Counted from the first letter of the stretch, positions 21,206 to 36,178 are shown. The stretch is 64,000 nt of DNA from Fistulifera solaris (GCA_030295235.1 AP026126.1:1612001-1676000), one strand, 5' to 3'. The notes: a model not told the origin generated them from the letters alone. Numbers and translations: made by a program.

Positions 21206-21842
21206 TGAGATGTGAAGGACTCACGATTATAGAAATAGACTTTTCATAAACCAGATTAAAGCATATATTTCAAAGCACAAACAAGCATGGAAGGAACCTT
21301 GGTGAGGGACAAAATACTCTACAAGTTCATAATAATTGCAGATACAAAGTATAGAAGAGCTCGCCAACTCAGAGCAGTGCTCTGTGCGGAGCTGTCCCTT
21401 TTAGACTCTCCGTACCAGCTCAGAAATCGGTACCGGTACCGTACCTGGTTCATTCGTCATGATGGACACGTGGCCATGGGTTTGGTGGCACGAATGAGGG
21501 GTCAGGTGTGCTGATCCTGATGTTGATGTGGAAAGAGGCGGAGAATAAGTAACTCCGTAATAAACTTGCTGATGCATGTGACAGAAATAACGTGACTAAA
21601 TTAATGGCAGCGAAACGAAACGTAAAAGAATTTATCATAAAAAGAGATTCGAGACACGAATTGTTACCTAACTCGACACGGGATCCACTAGGAATAAACT
21701 ATTCACGAATAAAGAACTTTGCTGAATAAATCGACGAAGACAACGCACGACTTGACAAATAAAGTGAAAATGATGATAAGAGGTAACAACGCTCCGAATA
21801 TACTTGCTTATAATCCCTGTTATCCGTCAGTACACTCTTCAT
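21206..21842. other. Spacer with GTACC palindrome
   Basis: Holds the perfect 12-bp palindrome GGTACCGGTACC at 21429-21440. No gene recognised. Confidence 0.5.
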
Positions 21843-22505
21843 ATGGCTGTGTATTACATGCATAAGTATGAGCTTCCATCATCATTGGCTCTGTACATCA
21901 TTCGTGGATCTGTCTTGGATTTCGCATCAAAGAATGGAGCAATTGTCAACGCAGCGAACGAAGGATGTTTGGGAGGTGGTGGTGTAGACGGTGCGATTAC
22001 GACAGCAGGCGGGCGGAAATTAGCGAAAGACCGCAGGAAGTTGAAACTGATAAAGAAGGGAATCCGTTGTCTCACTGGAGATGCTGTAATCACTGGACCA
22101 AACGAGTACGGCAAAATCCAAACACCATACGTAATTCATGCCGTGGGTCCCAACTATTGGGAGCATTCCGACAGTGAAGCTGCTCATGATTTGCTTAAAC
22201 GAGCATATCAAGCCTCACTGCAACTAGCCGATGATCATGGATTGACAGAGATCGCTTTCCCTCTCCTCTCTGCTGGGGTTTTTCGTGCATCGATACCTCT
22301 TTCCGTGATCTTAAAAAATGCTGTTGCTGGTATCAGCGGATGGAGGAAGGATGGAAGTACTTCACTCGAGAAAGTACTATTATATGCGTTTACACCGGAG
22401 GAATGCGATGAACTCCGAATGGTCTGTGATGCTTTGCTGGGGAAGGGAAGTACCGACACGCAAAACACGCTTTCGGAACCCGCCGACCCCATGGATACCA
22501 ACTAA
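21843..22505 (+). CDS. Macro-domain protein (ADP-ribose binding)
   Basis: Intact ORF of 220 residues from ATG 21843. A single macro domain fills most of it: IVNAANEGCLGGGGVDGAI is the classic ADP-ribose loop, GDAVITGP the second strand, and YVIHAVGP the third block. Macro domains of this MacroD/YmdB type bind ADP-ribose and often remove ADP-ribose from proteins or deacetylate O-acetyl-ADP-ribose. The late loop reads FPLLSAGVFRASIPL where active hydrolases usually carry STGVYGYP or similar, so the distal phosphate loop is altered and catalytic activity is uncertain. The C-terminus is short and polar. No targeting peptide. Confidence 0.88.
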   Translation: MAVYYMHKYELPSSLALYIIRGSVLDFASKNGAIVNAANEGCLGGGGVDGAITTAGGRKLAKDRRKLKLIKKGIRCLTGDAVITGPNEYGKIQTPYVIHAVGPNYWEHSDSEAAHDLLKRAYQASLQLADDHGLTEIAFPLLSAGVFRASIPLSVILKNAVAGISGWRKDGSTSLEKVLLYAFTPEECDELRMVCDALLGKGSTDTQNTLSEPADPMDTN

Positions 22506-22654
22506 ACATCGTTTACCTAATCTAAAGCAATGGAAATGCTTTGTTTATTGGCTTACAGTACTTTGTATACTTTGTTGTGGGGCATTGTTACCTTATAAAG
22601 TGCTTTCCCTTCTTGAGTAAAGAGACACATCGACCACACGAAGAGTGTGCGTCT

Positions 22655-23410
22655 TCAAACCAGTCGCTGAAGATCTTTAAATAGATGGTGTGGCTTATCC
22701 GGATTAAACCATACTGCACGAACACCTTCCTTGAAAGCGATGCGTATGTTTTTCCTGTCATCGTCAATTAAAATTGTCGTCTGCTTTGAAATGCTAATGT
22801 CGCCGAATTGCTCCAATTCTTCGACCGCGGAAGCGATATGCGCTTGTTTTCCGTCTCTCGATCCTAGACCACTGTAGGTCCAAGAACGATCGGAACCACG
22901 AACCGGTATCCTTGCCGCGTGATCCACTCCAACAACAGTCTCTAGAATTTGCGTGATCATCTTTGGTTGCTGCGAGAAAGTAACAATAGCAACCCGAATA
23001 TCATTGTCCATGCAAGAATTTAGCAGTTGCTTGAATTCCGGGCGTACGTGCTCTAATAATTCTTGCGCCGAGCCGGGCCTGAATGAAAAGAAATAATGCG
23101 ATGAGTGGGACGACACATTCTCCCTTCGAGTATCCGAGATTGTTTACTAGGAGTGAGCGGTTTCGAAATCGGAGAAAGTCTCAAAAAGCACTCACCATCT
23201 TCCTCCCGTGTGAATGTCAATCAGAGTTTCGTCAAAGTCGATGGCAAGTAAATTGATGTTCAGATTCTTGAGGTGCACGATGACTTCGTCGACGATACTT
23301 CGAGTTCTTGAAGAAAGCATACTGTTCACGATGAGAAGCGATACGATCGTTAGGAATAAGTAGAAGAGGCGAGTTTCGATTCGAGATAAACGGCGTCTTT
23401 CTAATGTCAT
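22655..23410 (-). CDS. Membrane-anchored HAD-superfamily phosphatase-like protein
   Basis: Two exons: 23410-23196 and 23078-22655, joined by a 117-nt intron (donor GTGAGT, acceptor TTCATTCAG) that restores a TGG codon. About 212 residues. Residues 14-33 (LFYLFLTIVSLLIVNSML) are a likely membrane span. HAD motif I is LLAIDFDETLID with the nucleophile aspartate in DFDET. Motif II is probably IVTFSQQP, and motif IV is ILIDDDRKN. These residues support a Mg-dependent phosphatase fold. The substrate is unknown. Related short HAD proteins occur in protists, but I cannot name a characterised orthologue. Confidence 0.75.
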
Positions 23411-23693
23411 TGCTCATGCCTCAAGCCTCGGCATTTTCCGAATGAATGAAGAATAATAATCATCATCATGGTGCCGAGGGGCTATCTCTCGCTTGATCTC
23501 TCGCGGTGCAATGACAAAACATCATCACAGCTGTGTGACATGCGACACCGTTGTCCGATTTGATATTTAGGTCGTACAGGTATGCATTATGCACTAGCGC
23601 TTTCCCATTAAGACTAAGCCTTCATGTACCATGTACGACCTAACATGATCGTGAACTAAAGTACTTTTTACGCTTTGCAATATAAAAGGACTA

Positions 23694-25606
<1,913 letters not shown>

Positions 25607-26280
25607 TAACAATTTTGCTGCTTTGGAAAACGAGAGCGAACGAATGAAGATACTTCCGGTAAGTAAACCCTGTAATGGAAAGAAAATGAGACGTTTGCAT
25701 CACGCAGTTTTATCGATGGCAAAACAAACATGTAATTATTGGCTGACGATGAGGTTGTGCTCGTCTGTCCAGCCATCCTTCTTCATGACTGAAATGCAGT
25801 CGTGGAGAAAGGTCGCTTACACTTTGCCATACAGTCAATGGGTAAAAAAAACAAAATCCGCAAGGATTCTTAACAAAAAGAAAGAAGGCGATTATTGCGA
25901 AAAACACCTAAAGATATTTGCATCGTGTCAAGTGTTCAGAATGAAATGTATTCCCCAAGCTAGCAGAACTGACGTAGAACAGATAGCGAATCATTTTTTC
26001 CAATATTGATTCATGACTGAAATGCAGTCGTGATGGATTATAGCGGACACTATGGTTAGGAAACGAGTGCCCCGCCAAATTGCTTCATGTCAAAACGAAA
26101 TAGCTCGACGAAACGAAATAGCGTCGTCTCCTATCGATGAACACGAAAAGGAACAATGCAGCTACTGCGTTCAAAGTCTAACCAACTACATGCTGAAACT
26201 GCTACAAAGCCAAAATGCATTCTTTTGAACATGAATGTAATCACAGTCTCGTCACTTTCGCCTGCTTTTAAACATTTCAT
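25607..26280. repeat. Spacer with two palindromic-repeat copies (minus orientation)
   Basis: Spacer between UMPS (start side) and PLGG1 (3' side). Two copies of the dispersed repeat lie here on the minus strand: 25782-25836 (near-palindrome 25784-25804) and 26009-26056 (near-palindrome 26012-26032), 228 bp apart. The open frame at 25623-26009 runs through the first copy and shows no domain. Confidence 0.7.
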
Positions 26281-27768
26281 TTAAACGCCGAGCGCTAGCT
26301 GCAACAGAATTCTTCGAAAAAACGGAATAGACACTACGACAGTCGCAGCCGATGCGGTCAGAGCCATTGCAATAGCAGCGAAAGGAAAGGCGTCTTTTCA
26401 TTGGCAAAGGCAGCCGTTCCAAGCCCGTGGGCAGATGCCCCAATACTAAGACCCCTTGCAACAGGGTCCTTTATCCCCAATGCCGTGAGGATTGTCGCGC
26501 CAAAGTTTGCACCAAATACCCCGGTAATGACCACTGCCGTGACAGCAAGTGAGACATCCGCCCCAATGATTCCCGCGATAGCCATGGCGAGAGGTGATGT
26601 AATGTTTCGTGATAATAGACTCAATCTCAAAAAGGATTTCCAACGTCCAGCAATCGCACTAGGAGCGCGGTACCATAAAGACCTCCAAACGTCGACACAC
26701 CAACAGCCGTTCCCACTTCGGCTAGATTATCCCTCATCAGTTTTCGCTTTTCGTACATGGAAATAGCCAAGGAGATAACAGCTGGTCCCAACAAGAAGAG
26801 TAGTATATCACCGGCCCCCGATGTTTTCAATCCCAGCGAGCCGGTCCTGTAAGATTTCAGTATCGATCGAAACGACTGACCCGTCGCAGCAGCCAAAGCC
26901 CGGGCAACTACCCACGTGAAACTGGTGCAAACTAAAAGAGGATGAATAATTGTAGTCAATTTTTTCGGCAATCGAGCACCGTATACAAAGGTCGAAAGAG
27001 TAGTTGCGAGAAGGAACAAGGCAGAGGACTGCCTCGCCAAGACTGTAATACCGGCAAACTTAGAAGCTAATGTCAGAAGACCCAATCCCACGCTAGTCAG
27101 AGTCAGCGCATGAAAGCACTCATCGGAAAATGGTTTCAATGGAACTGTATTCATTACGTTCTGAGTGGCTTTGGACGTCAAATCTTCTATTTCTGCTTTC
27201 ACAGGGGATTCATTACCCATTGCTTTGCGAACTGCAATCACAGAGAAAGCAGCCGAGAGCAAAGTAAAGAAAAAACCGCCAATAACAATCCCAACCACTT
27301 TTATAAGTTCCGCGGAGGTTCCAATACTATCTGCTAGCGGTAGTGTAATAAGAGAAGGAACAAAGAAAACAGGTAACCATTTCGCCAAGAGAGCTGCCCC
27401 TGGTGTCAACTTTTCATATAGGAAAGAAGATGCTTTCGGAGGGAGGGCCAAAAAGTTGCAAATAGAAAACCACAACCACCGAGGCTCGAAGGAAAGTCTA
27501 CTTTTGCTGCTTTGAATAACGTGCGAAAAGCAATGTCGAACAAGACGAATGAAGCAGCTGACATCGACTGTTTTCTGGTAGTCGAGTCGAAGACAGGGAG
27601 CTTCAAAGAGACGGCGTTATTAGACACGCTGGAACGCACTTTCGAAGCTGCTTTTAGCGTGTGGTGTTTTGGTCGTTCGAAGCCAGCCAGCGGAACAAAT
27701 CCATTCGTCCGAATGCCGAAGGCTGAAAGAGTAGTCAATGCTACAAAAGAAATGCGGTGGACGTGCAT
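26281..27768 (-). CDS. PLGG1: PLGG1-type plastid glycolate/glycerate translocator (LrgA-LrgB fusion)
   Basis: Read through four frame segments from ATG 27768 to TAA 26283-26281. The N-terminus is a signal peptide followed by RTNGFVPLAGF, which resembles the diatom plastid motif. An LrgA-like half follows (VDFPSSLGG, then GAALLAKWLPVFFVPSLITLP). The second half is LrgB-like: TGVFGANFGATILTALGI, DPVARGLSIGASAHGLGTAA, and a final hydrophobic stretch ending LLQLALGV. PLGG1 exports glycolate and imports glycerate across the plastid inner envelope in photorespiration. Breaks at A5 27450-27454, A5 26630-26634 and T4 26395-26398 each lack one base. With them repaired, every segment of the bacterial/plant family is present, so the gene is probably functional. 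Confidence 0.87.
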
Positions 27769-28218
27769 GACTGAATGAAGAGTTTTGTCAGCGTCTGTTC
27801 ACGAACTATTATGCGGAGCCGTATTGCCTCCTTAAGAAAAAACCTCACGGTGAATAAACGATTGTAAATTTTGATTATTTGATACCGATACCCGCCGAAG
27901 TTTGGTTCCATTACCAGTACTGGTATCATTGTGTTTCTCGATGATCTTTAGTTGTGGGAAAAGTCGCGTCTTTCGCAGATTTTGCGTCGTGACGTCGAAT
28001 GACGTCACTGCGTTGTCAACTATCCACGGACAGACGTTGACCCGCTTTTGCGACACCTTGGACCTGCGACTAGGAACACCACGACCAATTGCTCTGAATG
28101 CATTCCCTCCGGGAGTTGGGTGACTGTGAAAGCAAGCCTGATACGTACTTAACATTTCGTTATGACTTACTGTTACAATCCATCAAAATCAAACCGTACT
28201 GGCCTTTGCCAGCCTCAT
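27769..28218. other. Spacer upstream of PLGG1-like gene
   Basis: Holds the perfect 14-bp palindrome TACCAGTACTGGTA at 27912-27925, about 145 bp upstream of the PLGG1 start. No gene recognised. Confidence 0.5.
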
Positions 28219-31200
28219 CTACACAGCCGAACGAAAGCAGAAACTGACAATCCGTCCATCTTTCGGGTTATCTGTATCGGAAAGCATCATTACAATCTCA
28301 GCCCCACCAACTTCAGCAGAGTATCGCATGACGGCATCGACGATATAGTGTCCAACAGTTTCTTGGGCGATCAAGCTCAAGTCGTCATCCTCAAGCTCGA
28401 ATGCAGCGATCAATCCCTTCCTTCTAATGATGACCACAATGATATTCGACAAGGAACAGCAAATAGATTCCGGGAAAGTTCCCATGGCAAGCGAAGGCGG
28501 CTTTAGGTCAATTTCTTTATAATCATCCATCTCAATCAGATGAGATACCTCGATTTCACCTAGCTCAACGGAACCTTTTTGTGGTTCCCTTACTGACAAT
28601 ATATTGACGTAAATACCTTCATCAAGATCGTGGACTGTCACAAGCAGCGGCAAAAATGATCCATCGTCAATTATGGGTGGTTGACAGAAGCATGCTCCCA
28701 ATACATCGTCCGAGACCTGCACAGCACGTGAATCTCCATTGATAGGGACGATCCATGACTCGAGAAGCCCTTCACCCGACTCCTTCGTAACCATTACCAG
28801 CCCTAACTTCGAGCAGATTTCCGATTCGTCAAGCCCGTTAGAGCCACCCTCCTCGTAGCTTACAACTTTCTTTCCTTGCAAATCAGGACCGCGTTTCCAG
28901 ACTTGGTACGGCCGCGGAGATTCCTCGAGTGGCATCCAATGAAAGCCGCCTACAGGGGTGATCAACATGAAGCATAGCGTGTTTTGTGCGGCTTCAGGTG
29001 GTAGGTAACGCCAGAAGTTTAGTTTGGTAGTCATCTGCAACTCGACTACGACTGTTTTGGATTGAAGCTCGAAAACAATCATTCTTCTTTCGCGAGCAAG
29101 GAAACAGCACAAGAACTCGCTACCCATGTCATCCATTTGGTCGCTGACAACTGCGCCGCTCGCTCCAATCGGGTAGGTTAAGGCAGGCGGATCTTCATTA
29201 TCGCGCCAGACAATTGTCTTTTCTGAGCCACATATCGCAATTCCTCCAACGCCGAATCTGTCCATCCCACTGAAGTCAGGAAGACCGCCACGATTTCCTC
29301 CAAAATGTCTAGTTGCTGGAGGGCCTCTTACCAAAGCGGCAGCAGCCGACGAGCGAATCTGTTTCGAAGGGGGAGAGCCGTGTCCCACAAGGTGACCGGC
29401 ACCTCGGAATCGTCCTGGGCAGCCTCTATGTGATCAGCACTTCCGACTTCTTGCTTCTTTATCGAGCTTCCAGTGGTCGACTGAATAGAGCCAGGGTGAT
29501 TGAAAGAATCAAAAGATGTTTCGAAGCTTGTATTCGAAGCTGGGCCATCTGAAACAATCTTTTCTGCTTCTAAAGATGTCATGGCTAAAGTTGCCTTTGG
29601 TGGAGGTGCCAGAGAGAAGCCCATGGAAAACCCAGATCCGGATTTTCCCCCTGTCTTTGTAGTGGCAAGGAGACTTTGTCTCAATTCTCCTCCTTTCGCC
29701 CCTTTGCCAAGACCACTTCCGCTGCTTTTACTGCTGATTTTCAATTTGAATTTCTTTTCGTCTCAGCTGCCGTCAAATATTCAAACATGAATGATTGTGT
29801 ATCTTCTGCACTACGTTCGCAAGCCCAAATGCGCAAGTCCGTCATTCGAAATCCTGGAGTGTGATCCAATCCGAAAACAAGATGCGAATTTTGCATGATC
29901 TCGTCTAATTTCCCGGGGCTGATCAAGTCATTTTCTTCATATCCTCGCGGTACCATTGACACCTCGCCGGAAACAACTTCGACTCCTTTCATGTACAACG
30001 ATACCGTGCACTCCGAGAGGGAAAGTCCTTTTGATGATAACACGACGCATACATGATTCCATCGATTCCAAGCAGCTTTCTCGGGCCGAACGGCTTCGAT
30101 GTCACCGGCAGAATCGGAGGGGTGAAAATCTTCTGATGACACTAGAACTGCTCCGGCACAGTTACGGAACTCAAGGTTTCCATTTTTCAACAGAGCTAAT
30201 TCCCATAAAACACAATCTCGTTCTGACGCAAGACATATTTTCGTAAAGTCATTTGCAAGGGGCCAACCGTTCGACGAACTAGAACCATACTATGCGATAA
30301 TTCAGAAGGGACACTGTACCAAAATTCAATTGTGCACTTCTTACGAGGTTGCCTGTTAGAATTGTGGAGAACACCGATGTCAATACTGCAGCCCCGCGTT
30401 GCGGGCAGCACCAATCCACTCGCTTTCCCGACACCCGAGCGATCAAAAACGACATCATAAAGACTTTTGACTTTCCCTTTCTCACCTTCGTCGACGCTAG
30501 ATGTTGATTCTTGTAGACAAAATCCATCTACGTCTCCGACCAAGATAAGCTTGTTTTTGTAAGGTGACAAATCTTGAAGGCCTTCAGCTTTCCACGAATT
30601 GTCCGCATCGTCCCCTTCCGACATTCGAAAGTACCCGCAAAGATTGGCTTCGTCAGAGCGGCCTTCGCCGACTCCTTCAATCCAGTCGTCGCCTTCGCTG
30701 TCGATATCACTTTTTTCTCCAAAAGAGTCATTATCTTCCTGGTTAAGAATGTCTGCAAGCGTCTTCTCTCCTCTATCGCGTGCCGCCAAAGCTCCTTCTT
30801 TTCCTAAAATAAGTGGGCGCCTTTGACCCATCCAGTCTTCTACGCGATTCAACAAAAGCAGATTGTCTTTTTGTCTGCGGGGGCCCTCGTTCCTGGGTAA
30901 AAGACAATTAGCTTGAATAATATTTTCAATAACAATGAAAAAGCTCGACGTACCAGATATGCTTTGCTTCATTGCATGAGGTCGCCCATAAGGATTCCAT
31001 ATCCGGACTTTTAATTGGGCCAAATTCATCCAGAGCGGATTCGCCAATCACCTTATGACGCGCCCTCCCTACCCTCGTACCGCTTTGCAAAGAGGGAGCG
31101 AAATGCTTAACAAAAGTCTTTTGTGTATTTGTATTCGTTTGAGTTTGTCGCGTTTGTTGTTCGTTGAGGTAAACTGCTAAAGATGCATAGACACTCGATG

Positions 31201-34200
31201 TGTACAGCAAAGCATCGCCGTGGCCCTTTAAAACTCTTAAGAGACTTTTTGGGCCTTCTCTCTCGCATTGCTGCAAGCTGGACAAGTGCATTCTCTGTAA
31301 ACTGAGTTCCGCACATATCAAACATTTTCAATGCATCAACTAACTCCCCTTCTTCCATAGCAGTCTCCGCGTAAGCGCGGGAAACATACATGGACGGATC
31401 ACTTTGCCTCGGTAGTGTGGATGCCATGTTATGATCCGGAGACTTAAGATAATCGGAGTAATATTGGTCCCCATTCGATATGAGGTGAAGTAATGTGTCC
31501 GATGAAAAGCCGCCTTTCATTTTTTGTGCAACCGACAACCAAGGCGAGAGAACTCGGCTGTTTGAGTTGCGCTGGAATTGTACAGTGCCAGTAAGCAGCC
31601 ATGTTGACGCGTGAGAAAGACCATACCTTCCCAGTATCTCGAAAACACGGGAGGAAATGCCAGCTCCAAACGTTCCGATGCCCTCATTCTCTCCATGAGT
31701 GATAGAGGCAAGCTTCCGCCCAAATTTTTCTATTACTGTACGAAGTACGTGGGTTGACACATTTTGCTTGTCTCCCACACATACTGCATTGGCAATCATG
31801 GGCTCCAGAAGCAACGCTGGAATAGTTTTAGCGACATGTAACTTGACTTTCTTTGCTTTCTCCCCGCTCTCAGCGGTGTGAAACCCGGCTTGTTTATCGA
31901 AGAAAACGATCCGATCAGGCCTGATGCTGATAAGACTATACTGTCGCTTCGACAAAGGAAAAGTGCAAATCGATCCCCAAGCCAAACGACCATCAAGGCA
32001 ACACAAATAACACGTCTTGTTTCCCATTACAAAACCAGCTGCGAAAGCCCCCAAAGGCGAGAGTCCTGAACAATGACCTGTGAGACTTGCTTGTGCCGCT
32101 ATTGCAAGCCCAGACGTAAGAAGCAATACCCGATCAGATGTAGACACGGCGAAGTTCCTATATCCACTGTCGTCACCCTCAAGTCCAATCATATTATTGA
32201 TTTCCTCATGTTTTTCAAAAAAGCATGATCTATCTACTTCAATATTTGGTAAAATTGCTGACCAATTCTCCTCGCTCAGTGATTCTGCGTCCAAGAGCTC
32301 CCCGATGACGATACAGCTTCTGCTGTCGCGTATGCGACTTGCTGAGGCAGCAAGTACGACCTTGCCTACCCCCTCGAATGCGAATATTCGCCTACACTCC
32401 AGAAACCCACTGGGCTCTACCACGTCGACACCAAGAATTGGTCTATGCGCCGATTTTAGTTTACAGCATTTTTTCTGCAAGTCCCACACAAAGTAAGTGA
32501 GCCTGGATCCGTTTGAACTTAATAATAAACCTCGGACCCCTCCTACCCCACAAGGTGGCAAGAAAACCATATCTCGGGCCTGCAACACTTCGATGGCAAC
32601 ATTCTCACCGCCGCTGGACCAATCCACAAATGCAAACAATGATGCATCCGAAGAAATGTCTATGGTTTCTGAGATCGAAGTTCCCAACGAAGCTCGGTAA
32701 GCTATCGCACAAAAAGATTCACATCGGTGTCCCAAAATTCGCATCGGAACATAACCAAGCAACTTTTCGTGAAACAATTCGCATACCACGTTGCCTTCTG
32801 CTCCTCCGTGCACTTCTCCCGACATATTCTCTGCTGCTAAAGTTCCTAAATTGCGTTGCTGCTGCTTTGTATCACCAACAGACGCACGACAAAGCAGATG
32901 CCTCATCATTGGCCGGGACCATCGACGCAAATGATCTTTATTCAATTGTTCGCAATGAAGTAATGAGAAAATATACAGTGGTCCATCGTTGTCGTCCATT
33001 AAAAGAACTTCACCGGCCGATGTAAGTCCACAAGGCAACGAAGCAACCGGAGAAGTCAGCGCAGAGACTAGGCCTTCAGCTTTAGATCTTGGAATTGAGG
33101 GGTCCCTCAACGTAAAACGAAATACGCTATCGCGCGAATACGAAACGAGGCTCCCCAAGTTATCGCTAGACAGAAAACCTAGGGGTTTCTCATCCAAGTC
33201 ATCATTGATTTCATAAACCGAAACTACGTGGAACGGAATCAATGCCTCATTTGCGAGATCCATAACGGATCTAAGAGTATAAAGCTGAAAATCAATGGAC
33301 CCAATCATTACCAGGCTCGGACCATGATCTCCCCCAAGTAATATAACCAGACATGGTCCGACATGGGGTCCCGCATGTAGCCATGTCACCGACGCCTGTT
33401 CTTGTCGCCTACCTTCCCATGTCTTTGCAACAATAGGTCCGATTGATGGAACTTGAGCCAATGGAGCTGAAGCGCTCATTTCAGGGGACTTGAAATCCGT
33501 ACCCTTTTCCTCAAGCACAGGGATTCCTACATGGAAAACTGCCAAACCGTTCTGGAAAGAAGCTGCTAGTAATGGAAGGGAGCACCGTGAATGTTCCAAT
33601 GAACAGAACTCGAGCTGCGTACAGAAGCCGGGCCCTCCAGAACAAGAATGAATAAGTATGTCAGCAGCCTTCTCATGAGAAATTTCAGGCATTTATATTA
33701 AGGTACTCACCAGGACTTTCTTTATGTTGGATTTTCCCCTGGGCAGTGGTAAAACACGCAGACGCTTCAAGCCGGCAAGCTGGGGTAAGCCACCTTTTGG
33801 TTGCTACGGCTTCTTTTGAGCCGAGCGGAAGAAGGGCAGCACCATAGTTCCACATACTAATTGTACCCTCTTTCATAGCAACAACCAAGTAAGGGTACGG
33901 TCGGTGCAAATTAAACGACACAGCCATGCATGAAATCATTCCAGGTCCCCCCAGAAAATTTGCCGACCATGTTTCCTTATTTGACGGATTACAAATAAAG
34001 ATGCATGGCCCTTTGGGTGATGCCCCCGCAATAAACAGAAGACCGTCTGTATTCCTCAAAGAGCTAGGCTCGAAAGAAAACTCTCCACTGCTCGGCGGGG
34101 AGATTGTATGCTGAACAATAGCAGGGTGCGTCGTCCCGCCACCCCATTGCCATACAGCCACAACGCGTAAAACCTGATTGGATTCTAATGAGAGTAAATC

Positions 34201-35812
34201 AAGAATAGCCACAACACTGGTCCGAATCTGACCGTTTGAGCGTTGAAGACCAGCCGATAGGGCTAAAACAGTCTCGACCTTGTGAACCAAAATGTTGTAC
34301 TTGTCAGCAACCTTATTCCGAAATTCGCGCGACATTATTGTGATACTCAACACGTGCGAATTGCCCCGACATGGATCGATCTCGATAATCTTTAAGATCC
34401 CATTGTTTTCGATGCAACATATACAGTTACCATTAGATGGGTTGATGACTGGAGGCACGCACAATCCAACGCACATTGTCGCGTCCTTACAAAGCAGAGG
34501 TCTTTGTACAGAGCGGACAGGCAGTTCTCCCTTTAAAGGAGATTTATCCCAGACTTTCTGCGGTGCACTTTTTTCTACGAAAGCTTGACTGAAAAAGTCG
34601 GAGCCCTCCATAGCCGGAAAAGTGACATCGAAGGCAGGAGAATTTGAATCGAAGGCTTCAAATTTGGAAATATTTCCAACCGAAAAAGGTGCATCAAAAT
34701 CAATTTTCGATAAACTCTTTCCTTGGTTCTCTTTCGATTCGCCGCGTACAGAAAGAGGAGCAAAATCAAGTGCCCCCGAAGCCGTAACAGTACTACCAGC
34801 AGTATTTGTGAAGTTAGCAAAACCGCCGAAACCATCATCATTGTTTGGCACGTCACAAGACTCAAACCCGTCAGCACCACCGAATGCTGGAAAATCACCC
34901 CAACCGCTCATTGCAGTATCCGTCACTATAGGTGTGCTTGATGAGCTGCCAGATCTTGCATTCCTACGGCCTTGCTGCGAGTCGGAGACACTTTGCCTTG
35001 AAGTTGGCTTTGGTCGTCCTTTCGTGCTCTTCGTAATCGGTTTCTCTTCCCCCGACGACGACGATTGACTAGACAGCTTTCTTCTATGCAACTCCTTTTT
35101 CTCAGAAGGCTCGGGTAGTGAAGCCGACACTTCTCCACCATCAGACGAAGCTCCTAAAGTTAGACCCTGTCTCGACGCCCGAGACGATGACGGAGGCAAA
35201 TTTTTGTCGTCGCTACGCCTGCCTTTTCGACTGGAAGAGATGCCAGACGAAATAGTGTCATCATCACTGCTACGGCGTCTCCGGCTGCTGACTGACTGAT
35301 CTACCGATACCTCGTCAAAAGTGAATCTCCGCTCTTTGATCTTCGAGTGCGCATTTTCCTTCGCTCACTTGGATCTTCTGGCTCTTCTCCGCTCGGTCGA
35401 GGCTTCCGACGACTTCTCCGCTCCCCCGAATTACTAACAATAGATCCGCTTATAGTTGATTCACCGTCGGATGGTTGTTTTCGTCGTCCGGGTTCCCCTT
35501 TTTGGTCTAGATGCGTCGAAAGGTTCGCTACACTGCGGGGCTTTTCTGGGGCATCTTGCATGTCGTCATCCGCAACTACTTTCGTCTGCGACATGACTGG
35601 AGGTACCTCATCTTCCTCTGAAGACACATCACCTGCCATCTTCCTTCGTCTTGCCATGATAGCTTGCAAATCTTGCCCCATTGACACTTTGCTCAGTTCT
35701 TTCTTTTCGTGGCCGACAGTGCAGGTGCTGCGACATCAGTGCGAGGATCGTCCACTTTCAACTCGGACATTCGCCGTCTCTGTTCCATAAGTTTTTGAAG
35801 GTCTGGGTTCAT
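28219..35812 (-). CDS. Giant beta-propeller / LamG-like protein, possibly a trafficking coat factor
   Basis: Seen as one gene from ATG 35812 to stop 28219. I do not recognise a named family. Order: two copies of a short basic motif (DLQKLMEQRRRM, DLQAIMARRRKM); a Ser/Lys/Arg-rich region; a stretch with GWGDFPAFGG and GFGGFANF, like WxxF/FGxF adaptor-binding motifs; a long beta-rich region (34570-31600) resembling a propeller; helical repeats (GELVDALKMFDMCGTQF); an acidic linker; a concanavalin/LamG-like domain (WNRWNHVCVVL, RMTDLRIW); a Gly/Ser linker; and a second beta-rich region. Introns: 33710-33635 (76 nt, GTGAGTA) and 30953-30893 (61 nt, GTACGT...TTACCCAG). Breaks: T4 35708, A4 35317, T5 31246, C3 30202, T4 29755 and G5 29369. 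The parts recall coat proteins, but this is an inference. It could also be two adjacent genes. Confidence 0.6.
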
Positions 35813-36178
35813 GATGAAATGCTTATTTATTACAAAAGAAGTACAGAATGAAGCCAATGAAGTTAACAGGTATTAGCCCGCAGTGTTTGTTGATGATAAT
35901 CCTCCTCGATCCAACTCTCATCGCATCACAACGTATCGTAGCGGTACACATTTTGTCGTAAAGATACAGCTAACCCCATACTACGATACTACGTACCTGT
36001 TACTACGTAGCACCTAGCAGCTACAATTAAGGACTGCCTCTAAAGGGTTCAAAAGAATCCTAATCAAGGAGTCTAGGGTTTTAGCGTCGCATGTGTACGA
36101 AATATCACTCAGTATGCTATGTTGAAAAGAATCAGCTTGGGCAACAATAAACTAGTTTTGACATTTTCGAGCAGCCTT
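35813..36178. other. Spacer between giant gene and TBCC
   Basis: Promoter side of the giant gene. Contains short TACG/ACGTA-rich sequence around 35920-36010. Nothing else recognised. Confidence 0.5.

Noticed and set aside
25623-26009. 128-codon plus-strand ORF before PLGG1
   Set aside because: Lies across a palindromic repeat copy in a spacer, has no recognisable domain and is not supported by splicing signals.
27755-27782. Partial match to the palindromic core overlapping the PLGG1 start codon
   Set aside because: Only one half-site resembles the core and no flanking repeat sequence is present; probably coincidence.
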